From Acestrorhynchus altus (taxonomy: Eukaryota > Chordata > Actinopteri > Characiformes > Acestrorhynchidae): a stretch of 64,000 bases of DNA. Location of the stretch: the NCBI GenBank assembly GCA_034509495.1, contig CM067506.1, positions 17,621,328-17,685,327 on the forward strand, given 5' to 3'. Under the pieces are notes generated by a model. It was not told the origin of the DNA and ran no database searches. It was given only the letters and a program-made list of their open reading frames with translations. Both the position numbers and the translations under genes were made by a program. Below are positions 36,293 through 47,454 of this stretch, piece after piece. Each line of letters opens with the position of its first letter. The first letter of the stretch is position 1.

Positions 36293-36666
36293 GAAGATAT
36301 GAAGATATACTCTAAACGTCCACTCACACGTTTAGCCGCTAGCTTGGAGGTGCCGACTACTTTGCCATCCTCATCTAGCACACTAATGCCCTCGGACAAC
36401 TCGCTGTGGCGCATCAGCAACACATTACACACATTGGCACTGGCTGTGGAGAGCAGAGGATGGACAAAAGAGTTTGCATTTAGAGGAGTCTACATTAACA
36501 ATGGCTATGTTTTATGAATTAGATAAAAGCGGAAAGAGGAAAACACAGTTATAACTATCCACACAAAAATCATACATATATACACTTTTTGTATATATGA
36601 GTTTTATGGACAGTGACATGAATATTTCTGACATGATGCAAATTGATTCTGTGTGTGTGTGTGTGA

Positions 36667-36733
<67 letters not shown>

Positions 36734-36868
36734 TAAAGCATTTTTAATTTGCAGGCCTTGTGTTGTGAGTTATCAGTGTTCAGTGTTATGGGGCTGAGTT
36801 AATTGGCTGAGTAAATAGCTATTCACCTCTGAGGGGTTTAGACCCAGACCAATTAACCATACACATGC

Positions 36869-36928
<60 letters not shown>

Positions 36929-39003
36929 TCACATGCACAATCTCAATGCTTAAAAACATCAAAAAACATAAGTAGTGAAGTGGCAGGGTAAGGGAGTTGT
37001 ATTTTAGGTCATCCATCGCAGCTAGAGACATCATACAAATCCTACGAATACAAAGCAGCTATATTAAACCAAAATATGTTTGTGCTTGCCTTGAGGATTT
37101 TGGACACAATTCCAAACCTCAGTTAGACTGGCCTAATACTTTTGCCCTGTGGTCAAACATTAGAATAAAGAAAGAAAAAAAATCAGTACAATTTCAAGTA
37201 CAAGTACAATTTCAAAAAACATGTCTGGGTTGTGATCAATTAGACAAATTTAATAACCTTTTAAAATTAAACACCTGAAACAAACAAACAACAACACCAA
37301 CAAGGTTGACATGGCGGCATGGAGTCAGAAAGCCCTATGCTGACACAGAGAGCACTTTAGGCCTAATTAACCAATTAGACAGCAGCAACCAAGAGCTAAC
37401 AAGGCTCCGTTACTCAAGCCAAAAGGTAAGGCGGGGAGGGGGGGGAAGCTGATTTAATTAAAGGGGTGGGGTGAGGGGACAAAAACAATTTAATTACAGC
37501 CAAGTATCCCCACGGCATCCTGGGACCAGCTCCCTGAGCCCCTCTGGCCTTGTTAGAGCTGCAGAACGCTAATAGAACAGAGAGATAGCGTTCCAGTGAT
37601 TCCCCTTTGACACCAGTCAAAACAGAACACAATCAGTAAACAACAATAAACAAACACTTAATGTATTGGTGGTTAAAGGATGGTGCATGCAAGCACTCAT
37701 TTAGAGGCCAAGTGTCATTACAATTACAAACACAGTGCAATGCATGCAGACAGAAGTAAGAGACATGACATTAAGCTGACAAGGCCTTAATGAATTAATA
37801 TTTAGGACTACTGATTCAATCACGTAATTGTGTCTTGTACGCCATTTAATGATCAAGCATTCATAAGCCCTAAAGACTGGGAGACGACAGGCTTTGACTA
37901 AAAGTTAAAGAGCATTAAAAGAGCATAAGATATTTTTTCTCCCTCTTGCATGCATATACATACCGACAGCAGGGAAAGGGATGAATCTCTTGACCACAAG
38001 TCGTGTAGCTGGGCTGAATCGTTCAGCTCTCTTGACCAGAACATTCAGCCCTACCTGAATAATGCACACATGTATACACATACACACAGAAACAGATAGA
38101 GAATGCAGTTGTAAATTTTGTATGAAATCATGAACACATACTACATATTCACAGCTCCAGGTGCAAAGGCTATGAAAACATATTGTCCACGTAATATATT
38201 TTGTATTTATTGTATTTTAACTAATAAATGTATAAATAATAATAAATAAGAAACAAACTTTTCTCACTGCTTTTACTCCACCTCATTTCAAATTCCCCAA
38301 CTTATAACATGGAGCCCCATCATTCTAGAGAATACAGCTACACTGTTACTCAAATACAAACACGTCATAGAAACACATAGAAGCATAACATTGAAGCTAG
38401 AAACTTCAGCATAATCATAAACTTGATAATAAATCCAGTTTCAACCAGCCTTGGCACTGACACATTAGATCTTTTTCTGATCTCTGAATGTACAAGAAAC
38501 ATTCATGAATAACAAGCCATATAATAATAATAAGACATTCATTGTAGGGTTGTAAGAATAAATAGATTTCAATATTTAATACAATATGTTACGGCCTCAT
38601 ATGTGCATGAATGTGTGCCTTGTGCTAATGTTCAAATGTTAATGTTTGCACCATGAGCACAGCTTGGAGAATTGCATCATTATGCTCCTAATGTGTACAG
38701 TTCATGTTTGATATCATTTTAGAGAGCTATTTTCCTAAACTTTTACTCAGATAAGCAAATTTCATGAATGAACTTTTTAAATGCCCTTTTTAAACACCAA
38801 AAAACATCCCCTAAAAATAACTTGATTTATTAAAAAAGCCCAGTCATTTAATCATGAGTGCATACATAACATAGAACCTTCCACCTCCCCAGCTCATTTA
38901 CTCTGACAAGGTGATCATTGACAGCGATCTATGAAATATTAGAGAGGAGCATATAGTTTTAAATGCCAATATAATGTTTAAAAAACAAAACCATCAAACA
39001 AAC

Positions 39004-39092
<89 letters not shown>

Positions 39093-42000
39093 TAATTATA
39101 TATGTATGTTTTTATGTCATACTTGTAACCCATAACAATGTCATGCCAAACATAATTTATGCTCCTTCTACAACACATACACTGATCTTCAAAAATAGTT
39201 GCACACAAGGAATCAACCTATAGAAATGTAACTTGGTGGGTAATTTTGGTTTGACATTGTGAGGCATGTGAATGATTAAAGCTTCATTCTCAGCTGTGCA
39301 CATGAAGAAAGTAAGAATGGGCCTTACTTTGTACCTGAATATGTAAACGAAGTATACCTCAGAGAAGTTTGAAAGTAATTTAAGTAGTTGGAAGAGAGAA
39401 GAGGAAGAGAGGTCAATCATAGGGCTTCAGGAATCAGGACGGTCATATCAAAGTATTGAGCACTACAACTGTTTTATGGATATTACCAGCATGCTCATAG
39501 TGGCAGTGGATAGAAAAAGGCATGAACAAAGCACAGCGACCAGGGAAAACCAATAGATTATCTGACGTGCAGAATGACCCAGCAGCTACAATTGCTGACA
39601 TTAAGTGAGCAATGATGTCCTCCATGGGTCATCCTGTAAGTGGATGCATGCAGACTGTTACGACAACTGCCCTTAAAAGTGCCAAGTCCTGCTTTTGTCT
39701 TGGTAGAGGCAACCAATGAACCCATGTGCATGCTATTCTAACAGCCACACATTGCCAGACCTATCTCTGATTGAAAATGTGTGGGATGCTATTGGATGTG
39801 CTATCAACACTCCACCCCATACCACCAAATCTACAGGAACTGAGTGAGAATATTCAAGGAGCATGAAATGGATTATCGCAAGACACCTCTACCACTCCAT
39901 GTCGAGACATCTATCATGTCACACGACTTCTGTATGTGTATATTGCCCATAATACTTTATTGTTCCTGGTTACATTTATCTCCTTTCCAAATAGCAATGC
40001 AATCCAACACTTCCTTCTGGGTGCAACAACTTTTTTGATTTTTTGATATTAGCACTCAATTTATCCTGCTGAACAGCAAGTGAATAGTTAAAATGGGGAA
40101 ATAAAGTCTTAAATCAGTTTGTAATAGACTCATATTCATTAGCAATAATAATATTGTGAAAATGTTCTCTAATCTCTAAGCGTGAACTTCAAATGAACTC
40201 TTTAAGAGAAAACTCTGCTATTGGTTTGATAAATTTGTTTTCCTATCCACCATGAGGACAACGAGTTCCCCAAGGGGCTACTAGGCTTGGTGACAGGTCA
40301 TGGCAGGCTGTGTGAAGTTGTTTCATGCCTTGTTTTGGGAGTCTCTGGTCATTTCCAACAGCTCCTGTAACAGGCCTGTCTAACTGCCATATAACAGCTC
40401 TCTGCCTGCTCTCCCCCGCCCCTCCCCAGCAGGGTGCTTCAGCAGGATTTGAGTTTTAATTAGTGACCCCTCCCTCCACTTCCCACAGGCATGGGGCCAT
40501 TTGTAGCTGCCGTCACCGTGGTTATGGTTGTCATGCCCCAGGGCATCAAACCGCCGCCCAGCAGGGCAGCTAATTGGCTCTAGAGTACACAGGGGGGCGT
40601 GGCCATACGAACACATGTGTGCACCAGAGAATAGCGCCTGGTGCAGGTAGAATCAGACTGCATCAGTTTGATTGACAAATTCATACCTGACATCAACAAG
40701 GAATACACTCATGACACCATGTATGATATGGTTGAAAAGTGAGGCCTTTTGTTGCAAACGTGTTTGTATGCATTTTAAACTCACAGCAATGGAAACTGCA
40801 CTGCTGACTGCACCCAGGTACCCTTGAAAGAACTGTGAGAAGGCTGTAGGCTACAAACAGAATCAATGGATGTGAATTCAAATCATTGTCATCCACTAAA
40901 ATGTAGTTACAACAACAGACATCCGAACAAGATATGATATGATCATTAAAAACGCACAAAAAATATTTTCTTAGGGAACATTTCTTGTCAATTAAAATAA
41001 CTTCTCTAAACTTTTGCACTGCTTCTCTTGCTGACACCTTCAGACACTTTATAGCAAAACAGATCAAACAGATCAATAAATTAGGTCTTTTGGAATCAGC
41101 ATGGTCATCAGCAATGCTCGTCAACCTGAACTGAAGTGTTCCAGATGCCCTACACTTTATTCTACTGCTTCCTGGAGGTGACTGTACTACCCATACTGCA
41201 CCTTAGAAGCATTGCGATTGCAATAGTTCACACAGGCGTTATGACTCTGGTTCAACCACTAAGAAACACAAGAAAAAGCAAGAGAGTACAGCACTGGTTA
41301 AATAACTTACAATTTCACAACAAAACTAAAAGGAGGCCAGAAATTAAGTAATACCTGCCAGAAGATGGTGGAGGCCAGAGTCTGACTGGGAAGTAAGAGG
41401 CCTACAACCTCAGAAATCAGAAAAGGACAGCAATTACAATCAAAAGCAAAAAAGCAGGATTAAGAACTTCAAACTAAATAGTTTCAAAATGGTTCTTTTC
41501 CTGAAAATTAATGTATATGATTTTTTAATACATATATCTATATAGAAATCTTTTGCATAGTTGTTCTTTAAAAACAAAACATTGGTAGGATCATTAAGAA
41601 ACTAACCCTTTTTATAACACTTTTTAGAAATTCAAGGGCAATGTTCTCATAAAGGCAAAATCAGGGAATGCAAAATAAAATATAGTTGCTATTCTACATG
41701 TATCTGTTCTAAAGTATTTAACTTACCACTGGGGTGCCAAAGGGAATGTAACCTGAGAAAACAAAGAGTTTAAAAGCATGGAAAAGTGAAAGTTAAGCAG
41801 AAGGGGAAAGTGGGAGAAACCTTTACTTTGTAAAGGGAAGAAAATGTGTGAAACAAAGCTCTGTAGATTAACTTGCTGTATTAGTCACTATATGGATTAA
41901 TTATCCTATGGATAGGTGCTTACATATCATCATCACTGACCTTTCATATGGTAATAACACTCTTATTAGTCTAAAAAGCCTCTATCGTTCATTCCAGCAG

Positions 42001-42465
42001 AGGCCATCACCCTGTGCCAGCGAGCTGGTCTCTCTTTCCTGTCTTTAAATAGCTGTGTTAACACCAGACTAAAATACTCCCATTTCTGAGAGGCCCAACA
42101 GCAGTTGCAGACAGCAGGGGGCAGAGGCCTTAATCAGAGCCCAACTGAGTGTGACCTTTTCCAATCACTCAGCCTGTGCAGACCCCCTACTAAGCTGCCC
42201 ACATCTCCAGGGCCAGTAACAAGGAGCAAAAAGCCAACCATCCATGGCACACATACACACACTCACTCCAGAGGCATGCTCACACCCTCACCTGACATAC
42301 GAAAGGGCATGGGGATCTTTTCACCGGTGTCTGGATGGAGGATGGCCTGATGGTGTAATGACCCCACAGACAGCACGTTAGAGAAAAGAGGAGGGTGAAA
42401 AAGGACGGCAGGAGGACAAAAACAAGATTACCTGTGATCCTTAACTTAGACCCCTGCAGTATTTA

Positions 42466-42531
<66 letters not shown>

Positions 42532-45500
42532 CACCTACTTGTCTATTTCTGACAGAATCCCTGAATTTTAAGCTGCACATCATTAACTGGGTGCACTGAA
42601 AATTACCTAATGGATCATCTCCAAATTGGTTGGTGTAGATTTAATTTAAATAAAAAGGCACAATATATGAATAACCAACTAACAAACAGAAAATAATATA
42701 TAATACACAAACATCCAACATCTGACAGTTAAGTTTATTTACACATTCAGTACTTGGTTGGGGTATTTTTTACCACAAATTACTGCATGAATATAGTGTG
42801 GCCAGGAGGATATCAACTCATGGTACTGCTGATGTGTTACTGAAGCTCAGGTTGGCTTTTGATTCTTCATGGGGTTCACATCACAGTAATATCGTGGTTA
42901 GGAAAGCATTTGTTAGTAGTTTTGGCACTGTTGGAAAGTACTAAGTCCTGCTAGAAAATGAAATTTGCATTTCCATAAAGCTTATCAGCAGATGGAAGCA
43001 TGAAATGTTCTAAACGTTATTGGTAGATGCTGCATAAAGCACACTGGAACAATGCCGTTAGATGACATGGCACCCTACGGTAGAAACTTCACTGGACTTT
43101 TGACACTGTGGGTTCTATGCCTCTCCACTCTTCCTCCAGGTTCCAGGACTCTTGATTTCCAAATTAAATGCACAATTTACTTTCATCTGAAAAGAGTACT
43201 TTGAAGCACTGAGTAACTGTCCAGTCCAGTCCAACTTTCACAGCTCTCAAGTAAGCAATCTTCCCCATGGTTATGGTTGCATTCGCTCAACTAGATACAG
43301 TATTTAAACACAAAATTAAATATTCAAATAATTTGAGAAAATGGATTTGTGAGTTATAATGAATACTGATCAAAATTTTGAAAAATAATTCACTTTACAT
43401 GTGATGAATATTAAATGAGTTTGTCTTTCTGAATTGAATTCTGAACAAAATTAACATTTTTAATTTTTTAGATGCACTAGTAGTTAAATAGTTGTACACT
43501 GTATGAATATGAATATGCACGTGAATAATAAAACGTTATTCGAGATATATATATATACATATATCACACAAATTGGGCCTGCTCTCATCTAAATCAGAAA
43601 CAATTAAAAACCTTCTTAAAGAAAGTCCTGCCATTTCTGCCTTGCTAACAAGCTTGTTATTCAATCATTCTAATTAGAACCACTTGTTTATTTTTAGTTG
43701 TGGTCAACTGGAGTCTTCTACTTGAACATTTTATTCATTAGAATTATTGATGTTAATGAAGCCAAGCTTTTTATTATTTTTTGTCATAAGTAATGGCAAT
43801 GGTATGTGTTCAAATGATTATTCATTTATTAGTGAACTTAAGTGTCAAACTATGTTTAACAGGTCTGTAACATGCAGCATTACAAGGTGTTAATAATAAA
43901 AAAAATGACTCACCTGTTTTACTTTCTGGGCCTCCCAAAGCTATAATAATATGGGGGAAATTAGAATTAGAATCAACCCATTGGTCTGTGACCTATAATG
44001 AGCATAACATCATGCAAATGGGATACACAGGTTAGGTATGATTAGATCCATCACCATTGTTGTGTGATGAACCCCATAGCAACATAATCTGCAACCAAAA
44101 CACACAGTGACCGCATGGTCTCCCACGGTGACTTAATGAATTCCCAGACACCTGTCCTCAGCTGCTCCTTGACAATCTTTGCTGCCAATCACCACAAACC
44201 AAACATTAACAAATGCAGCACTCACTTTTTGGGGTGCACTTATCCAACAGCCTTTTCTTTGCACACACAAACTTACCTGTGCATTCGTCACACCCGTGGG
44301 TAGAGTACCAGCTTTGAACTGTTCTAAGAGTTTCACACATTCGTTTAGACGAGTCTAGAACAAAAAACATGAACATTCAAAACATTTATAAAAGAATGTA
44401 GAATTTTGAATGCTTGATGGGAACGTTTTGCATATACATGATATACGTTTTTGTATTGTGTTTATACACTACTGTGCAGAGGTTTTAGACACATAAGCAC
44501 ATTATTTAAAACCATTTATATCAGTTATAAGCTTGTAAAAACACCACATATCATTTAAAGAGATACAAACAAATACAGTATGAAGAAATTCCCATTTTGA
44601 AGAACGTAGCTGATATCTTGTAAGATATTTTGAGAAACCAAGCTTGGTTCTAGCTTTGACCTCTAGCCAGTGCAAGGATTTGTTTGATTCCACCATCAAC
44701 TCACCTGATTTAACATAATTAAGCACCAATTTACCAAACCAGGTTTTGAATGAGAACAACAAATAACAACACATTCTAATGAGAAGTGCTTTAGGAATCC
44801 ATTATTTTAAAAAAATGATGCAAAGCCACTACACTTGGTTTGAATGGTATTTATAGTTCTATTCCAGTATTAGTGTTTTATTGACTAAATAAACATATAC
44901 TGGCCAGATAAGAAACTTTTTATTTCATTTTATTTCATAGGTACCTAAAACACTTGCAAAGTACTGTATAGACAAATAACAAAAACATATTTAGAGTTTG
45001 TTTCATTATTTTTCTACAGAGCTGTTTATACAGCACTAGTTTCAAATCACATGAATAAAACCTTCTATAAAAAAATGACCCTGAAAATTCACAAGACTCC
45101 CACCACAACACACTTCCAATGATGACCCCAGATTTTGAAACCATTACACCATCAGTTAACATCTCAACAAAAGTGGTGATTGTAGGGTATTTTCGGTTAT
45201 TTTTGGTCATAGTCTCGGGAGGAACCTAATAACCAGTTTCTCATAACTATACCAAACAACCTCCCACTCCTTAAGTCAGGAACACCCACCCACTTACGAC
45301 TCAATGAAGTGGCCTCTCCTTCATTCACTTTTCAAACAGCCTGTAATCGGATATGCTGGTGTTTTAGGGAAGGCTAACGAGGGGCTCACACATACCTCGG
45401 ATACAAAGAGTGTGCGAGGGTCAATCACATCCAGGAAATGCCTTAATCTGCCATAGAAGGAGCCCTGGGACAAAGAGAGAAAGAACAATATACAATTATG

Positions 45501-46410
45501 AAGGGAGTAAGTCAGTGGTATCGTCTGTATTATGGACACAGAGCATGAGGTGCAGTGATTGCTGGATTTTAATGGTAACAGCGTGACAGATGGGATGCAC
45601 TAACCCGAGGAAGCAGCTGATTGAGTGAGAAATACTAATTAAAAAAGCCTTTATCTGATTCATTAGGAAATTAATTTGAATTAAAATGCATTATATGATT
45701 TTGCATTTCTTTTTTAAGGCCCAGAAAACTTTCTCCAGATGTGGGGCCAGCTGCTGCAGTGCAGGCCCTGACATAAGGGCTCACCAGTTGTTTTTGTGCA
45801 CCAGGTGTGACAGCCTCATTACACACAGCCACCAACTGTCTGCTCGTTCATAAACTGTGAAACTTTTTATGCAATTAAACTTTTGAAGTGTGAGAGTGTG
45901 TGTCGCACCATCTCTTGCAGCACGTAACTGTTAACAGACGGCGGATTACAGATGTTCGTGTGTGACGTCAGAGGCGCAATTACAGCACATGTGTATTTCA
46001 GGGTCAGAAACTCTCCTCTTTTACCTCAGAGGATGAAACCACTCACTCATTAAACACTTAATTGGAGACAGTGTGCGGCAGTTCTTCTTGTGGGCTAATT
46101 TTGGAGAAGCATTTCGAGAAACTTCTTCCCTACATTTTTATCGGGCTTTGAATCAGACACCTAAAAGCAGTGGCGCGCTCACACCAGCAGGGGTCTCTAT
46201 TAGAGCGAGTCTCCACAAACTCCAGGCCCGAGGACCGAGAGGCGAGCTCATTTACTGCTGCCCACAGACCGGCAGTGTTTAGGGTCCTGCTGACCGCTCG
46301 ATTCAGACTGTCCCCCGCAGGACCCCGGTTCTGGACGGCTCGGACAGTGTGTGTGAATTTACCTGATCAAAGCGAGACTCTCCGAGCGTAAACATGACCG
46401 AGTTAGCCAT
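32080..46410 (-). CDS. sfxn5: Sideroflexin 5, mitochondrial carrier-type membrane protein, complete, 14 exons
   Basis: Fourteen exons read from 46410 down to 32080 sum to 969 nt (322 residues plus TAA). Every junction has AG/GT and matching phase. The protein begins MANSVMFTLGESRFDQ and continues GSFYGRLRHFLDVIDPRTLF, the conserved sideroflexin N-terminal block. HPDTG is at residues 78-82, ASANVCN follows the fourth segment, and the end is TYNKGL. Hydrophobic segments lie near residues 94-108, 145-167, 184-201, 237-256 and 268-293, fitting the family's five-helix inner-membrane topology. Human SFXN5 is slightly longer, mainly at the N terminus. Family knowledge: SFXN1 and SFXN3 carry serine into mitochondria; SFXN5 is a brain-enriched paralogue proposed to handle tricarboxylates. 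The gene is transcribed toward emx (convergent) and in tandem behind rab11fip5. Confidence 0.95.
32265..32322. repeat. (TATC)n microsatellite
   Basis: About 14 tetranucleotide units in the last sfxn5 intron, about 110 bp from exon 14. Confidence 0.95.
33914..34031 (-). CDS. sfxn5: sfxn5 exon 13
   Basis: 118 nt encoding RLPLLQKHSRFVLPVHSLVC and the last membrane segment through ISLFPQNSQ. Acceptor ctttgttag, donor CAG|gtgagc. Confidence 0.95.
34120..34340. promoter_or_regulatory. candidate regulatory block in sfxn5 intron (exons 12-13)
   Basis: Unique-looking sequence ending in GCTTTAATTGGCCAATAG, with CTAATGA-type cores (about 34293 and 34312). Noncoding. Confidence 0.3.
34441..34478. repeat. 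(GT)n followed by poly-G
   Basis: Eleven GT units then about 16 G. Confidence 0.9.
35239..35324 (-). CDS. sfxn5: sfxn5 exon 12
   Basis: 86 nt encoding ALLETAVTRVVLPMPILVLP and PMLMTVLE, a membrane segment, ending phase 2. Acceptor tttttcag, donor GAGAG|gtcagt. Confidence 0.95.
36000..36295 (+). mobile_element. LINE 3' tail ending in (ATCT)n
   Basis: GCATTTCGTTGCTATGTACT followed by GACAATAAAGTTGAATCTATC and a tetranucleotide run is the typical 3' terminus of L2-like LINEs in fish. Only about 300 bp remain. Confidence 0.6.
36328..36443 (-). CDS. sfxn5: sfxn5 exon 11
   Basis: 116 nt encoding ASANVCNVLLMRHSELSEGI and VLDEDGKVVGTSKLAAKR. Acceptor ctctccacag, donor CGT|gtgagt. Confidence 0.95.
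36653..36731. repeat. (GT)n(GA)n microsatellite
   Basis: Short GT run then about 30 GA units. Confidence 0.95.
36868..36926. repeat. (AC)n microsatellite
   Basis: About 29 AC units in a sfxn5 intron. Confidence 0.95.
37320..37640. promoter_or_regulatory. candidate regulatory block in sfxn5 intron (exons 10-11)
   Basis: Non-repetitive block with dense homeodomain cores (CCTAATTAACCAATTAG, TTTAATTAAAG, TTTAATTACAG) and CCAAT sequences. It is noncoding on both strands. Conservation is inferred, not shown. Confidence 0.35.
37964..38054 (-). CDS. sfxn5: sfxn5 exon 10
   Basis: 91 nt encoding VGLNVLVKRAERFSPATRLV and VKRFIPFPAV plus one base. Acceptor attattcag, donor TCG|gtatgt, phase 1. Confidence 0.95.
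39008..39080. repeat. (AT)n microsatellite
   Basis: About 36 AT units, about 100 bp before a Tc1-like remnant. Confidence 0.95.
39179..40053 (+). mobile_element. Tc1-like transposon remnant in sfxn5 intron
   Basis: Left TIR ACTGATCTTCAAAAATAGTTG pairs with the right GCAACAACTTTTTTGATT. The + strand interior encodes broken transposase pieces, including LPDLSLIENVWDAIG (about 39757) and ENIQGAWNGL-like sequence with a stop. Non-functional. Confidence 0.7.
40240..40640. promoter_or_regulatory. candidate regulatory block in sfxn5 intron (exons 9-10)
   Basis: GC-balanced, unique-looking segment with TTTTAATTAGTG, GCTAATTGGC and E-box-like CAGCTG/CATGTG cores. It is about 150 bp from exon 9 and immediately follows a Tc1-like remnant. 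Short ORFs are not coding-like. Confidence 0.35.
40785..40850 (-). CDS. sfxn5: sfxn5 exon 9
   Basis: 66 nt encoding PTAFSQFFQGYLGAVSSAVS and IA. The acceptor is ctgtttgtag; a second AG 6 nt downstream would break the phase. Donor GCT|gtgagt. Confidence 0.92.
41202..41258 (-). CDS. sfxn5: sfxn5 exon 8
   Basis: 57 nt encoding WLNQSHNACVNYCNRNASK. Acceptor gtttcttag, donor AAG|gtgcag. The Cys in NYCNRN replaces the Ala of mammalian SFXN5. Confidence 0.92.
41355..41408 (-). CDS. sfxn5: sfxn5 exon 7
   Basis: 54 nt encoding VVGLLLPSQTLASTIFWQ. Acceptor tttctgag, donor CAG|gtatta. Confidence 0.94.
41727..41752 (-). CDS. sfxn5: sfxn5 exon 6 (26-nt microexon)
   Basis: 26 nt completing Gly and encoding YIPFGTPV, the start of the first membrane segment. 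Acceptor tttctcag, donor GTG|gtaagt. Confidence 0.93.
42111..42125 (+). promoter_or_regulatory. CTCF-like motif in sfxn5 intron
   Basis: ACAGCAGGGGGCAGA matches the CTCF core at 13 of 15 positions, in the intron between sfxn5 exons 5 and 6. Confidence 0.35.
42292..42346 (-). CDS. sfxn5: sfxn5 exon 5 (HPDTG motif)
   Basis: 55 nt encoding AILHPDTGEKIPMPFRMS plus one base of the next Gly. Holds the sideroflexin HPD(T) signature. Donor TCAG|gtgagg, phase 1. Confidence 0.95.
42468..42528. repeat. (GT)n microsatellite
   Basis: About 30 GT units in a sfxn5 intron. Confidence 0.95.
42612..43481 (-). mobile_element. Degraded Tc1-like transposon, same family as the 55.9 kb copy
   Basis: Its right end TTTTTTAGATGCACTAGTAG is the inverted match of the family terminus. 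The interior (42750-43270) aligns by eye with the 56.1 kb copy, e.g. around 42941 (AAGTACTAAGTCCTGCT) and 43137 (CAGGTTCCAGGACT). Transposase sense is on the - strand; it is non-functional, with many stops. Intronic in sfxn5. Confidence 0.65.
43914..43940 (-). CDS. sfxn5: sfxn5 exon 4 (27-nt microexon)
   Basis: 27 nt encoding LWEAQKVKQ (residues 66-74), a conserved sideroflexin stretch. Acceptor attatag, donor CAG|gtgagt. Confidence 0.93.
44277..44354 (-). CDS. sfxn5: sfxn5 exon 3
   Basis: 78 nt, residues 40-65, containing LLEQFKAGTLPTGVTNAQ. Acceptor tttgttctag, donor CAG|gtaagt. Confidence 0.95.
45396..45464 (-). CDS. sfxn5: sfxn5 exon 2
   Basis: 69 nt, residues 17-39, GSFYGRLRHFLDVIDPRTLF onward. 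Acceptor tttgtcccag, donor GAG|gtatgt, phases 0/0. Confidence 0.95.
46363..46410 (-). CDS. sfxn5: sfxn5 exon 1
   Basis: 48 nt from the ATG at 46410-46408, encoding MANSVMFTLGESRFDQ. The donor is CAG|gtaaat, phase 0. A second in-frame ATG is at codon 6. Confidence 0.85.
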
Positions 46411-46550
46411 GCTGGAGTAACACAAGCCTATACACACTACAAACGAGCTGTTATTAACACGACCTCTTAATAAACTCCGAAGTTCACTTCAGCTGGTGCA
46501 CGAGGAGCCTCAAACAGACCAGGGCACGCCCCCTGGGAAGCGGTCTTTGC

Positions 46551-46577
46551 TGCATTGCATTTTGGGTAGTGTAGTTT
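46551..46577 (-). promoter_or_regulatory. sfxn5: ZNF143/THAP11-type (SBS2) site upstream of sfxn5
   Basis: Read on the - strand this is ACTACACTACCCAAAATGCA, close to the vertebrate SBS2 element (ACTACAnnTCCCAnnATGC). It lies about 145 bp upstream of the sfxn5 ATG in the sense orientation, in a moderately CpG-rich promoter with no TATA box. ZNF143 sites are typical of housekeeping and mitochondrial-gene promoters. Confidence 0.6.
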
Positions 46578-46827
46578 TTAACTGCAGTGAACGAAACTCC
46601 ATTATTTTTGGTTGTAACAAAGTTAATGTGAATAAAACTGCTACCCTGAATAGAAATAAGTGAGAATTCAAATGTTACAGCTTGTTATTCTCATAGATAT
46701 TTTGACAGTTCAAAATTAAGTTTTGAACTCAGAATGTAATGTTTTAAAATGTAAATAAATATGACACAGCACTAATTCATTTCCAGCAGCAATCCTGTAG
46801 CTGCAGGGAGATATTGTTCTCCAAGCC

Positions 46828-47160
46828 AGGGTTTCTCAACCTGTGGGCTGAGAAACACTCTCTAGTTGTCCCACCCCCATCCCATCCTCAGGGTGAGACA
46901 GAAGTAAATAATAAAATAATAACAAAAGTCTACATGAAAATAGAAAGATGAATATATGTGAAAATTGAGAGATTGTGTTCAAACATTAAACACATATCAC
47001 AGAAAACACAGAAACACAAATATCACAGAAGCAATAAAACAGCATCAGTCTGAGATGATGCAGCCACAGGCATCAGAAAAAAAATGTTTACTTGCAAGTC
47101 ATTATGCTTTCTAGTTATAAACAGGGGGGTCATGAAATGCAAAAGGTCAAGAACCCCAGT
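46828..47160. mobile_element. Decayed hAT-like repeat
   Basis: GGTTTCTCAACCTGTGG near the left end and GGTCAAGAACCCCAGTTC near the right end look like diverged hAT termini (the TTCTCAACC type). No ORF. It lies between the rab11fip5 3' end and the sfxn5 promoter. Confidence 0.4.
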
Positions 47161-47444
47161 TCTAAGCTATCTAGTGCTTTCATTGGCTGATTGATAATTA
47201 CATTGACTTTAGCAGACCTTGCTGAACATACATTTACCAACATAATGTAGCTGAAACTTTTTTTGCTTGTATATAAACCGTGAAAAGGAGTGGGGCATTT
47301 TCATGGTATCTTTCTTCTTATGTGAAACAATTTGAAGGTTCCAATGAAACTAGAGATGCTTTTCAGTCTTCTCTGTTTTCCTTCCAAATTGCCCTGACAT
47401 GATGAAAGAACACAAACAGAAATGCCATCCCAAAGTGAAAAGAG

Positions 47445-47454
47445 TTTATTTATT
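47445..47454 (-). terminator. rab11fip5: candidate rab11fip5 polyadenylation signals
   Basis: Two overlapping AATAAA hexamers on the - strand about 2.5 kb past the stop; another AATAAA-type site (TTTATTA on +) is near 48377. Either would end the 3' UTR before the sfxn5 promoter at 46.4-46.6 kb. No transcript evidence. Confidence 0.35.

Noticed and set aside
41136..41351. Short + strand ORF overlapping sfxn5 exon 8
   Set aside because: Antisense shadow; the - strand exon encodes the conserved WLNQSHNACVNY block with correct splice sites.
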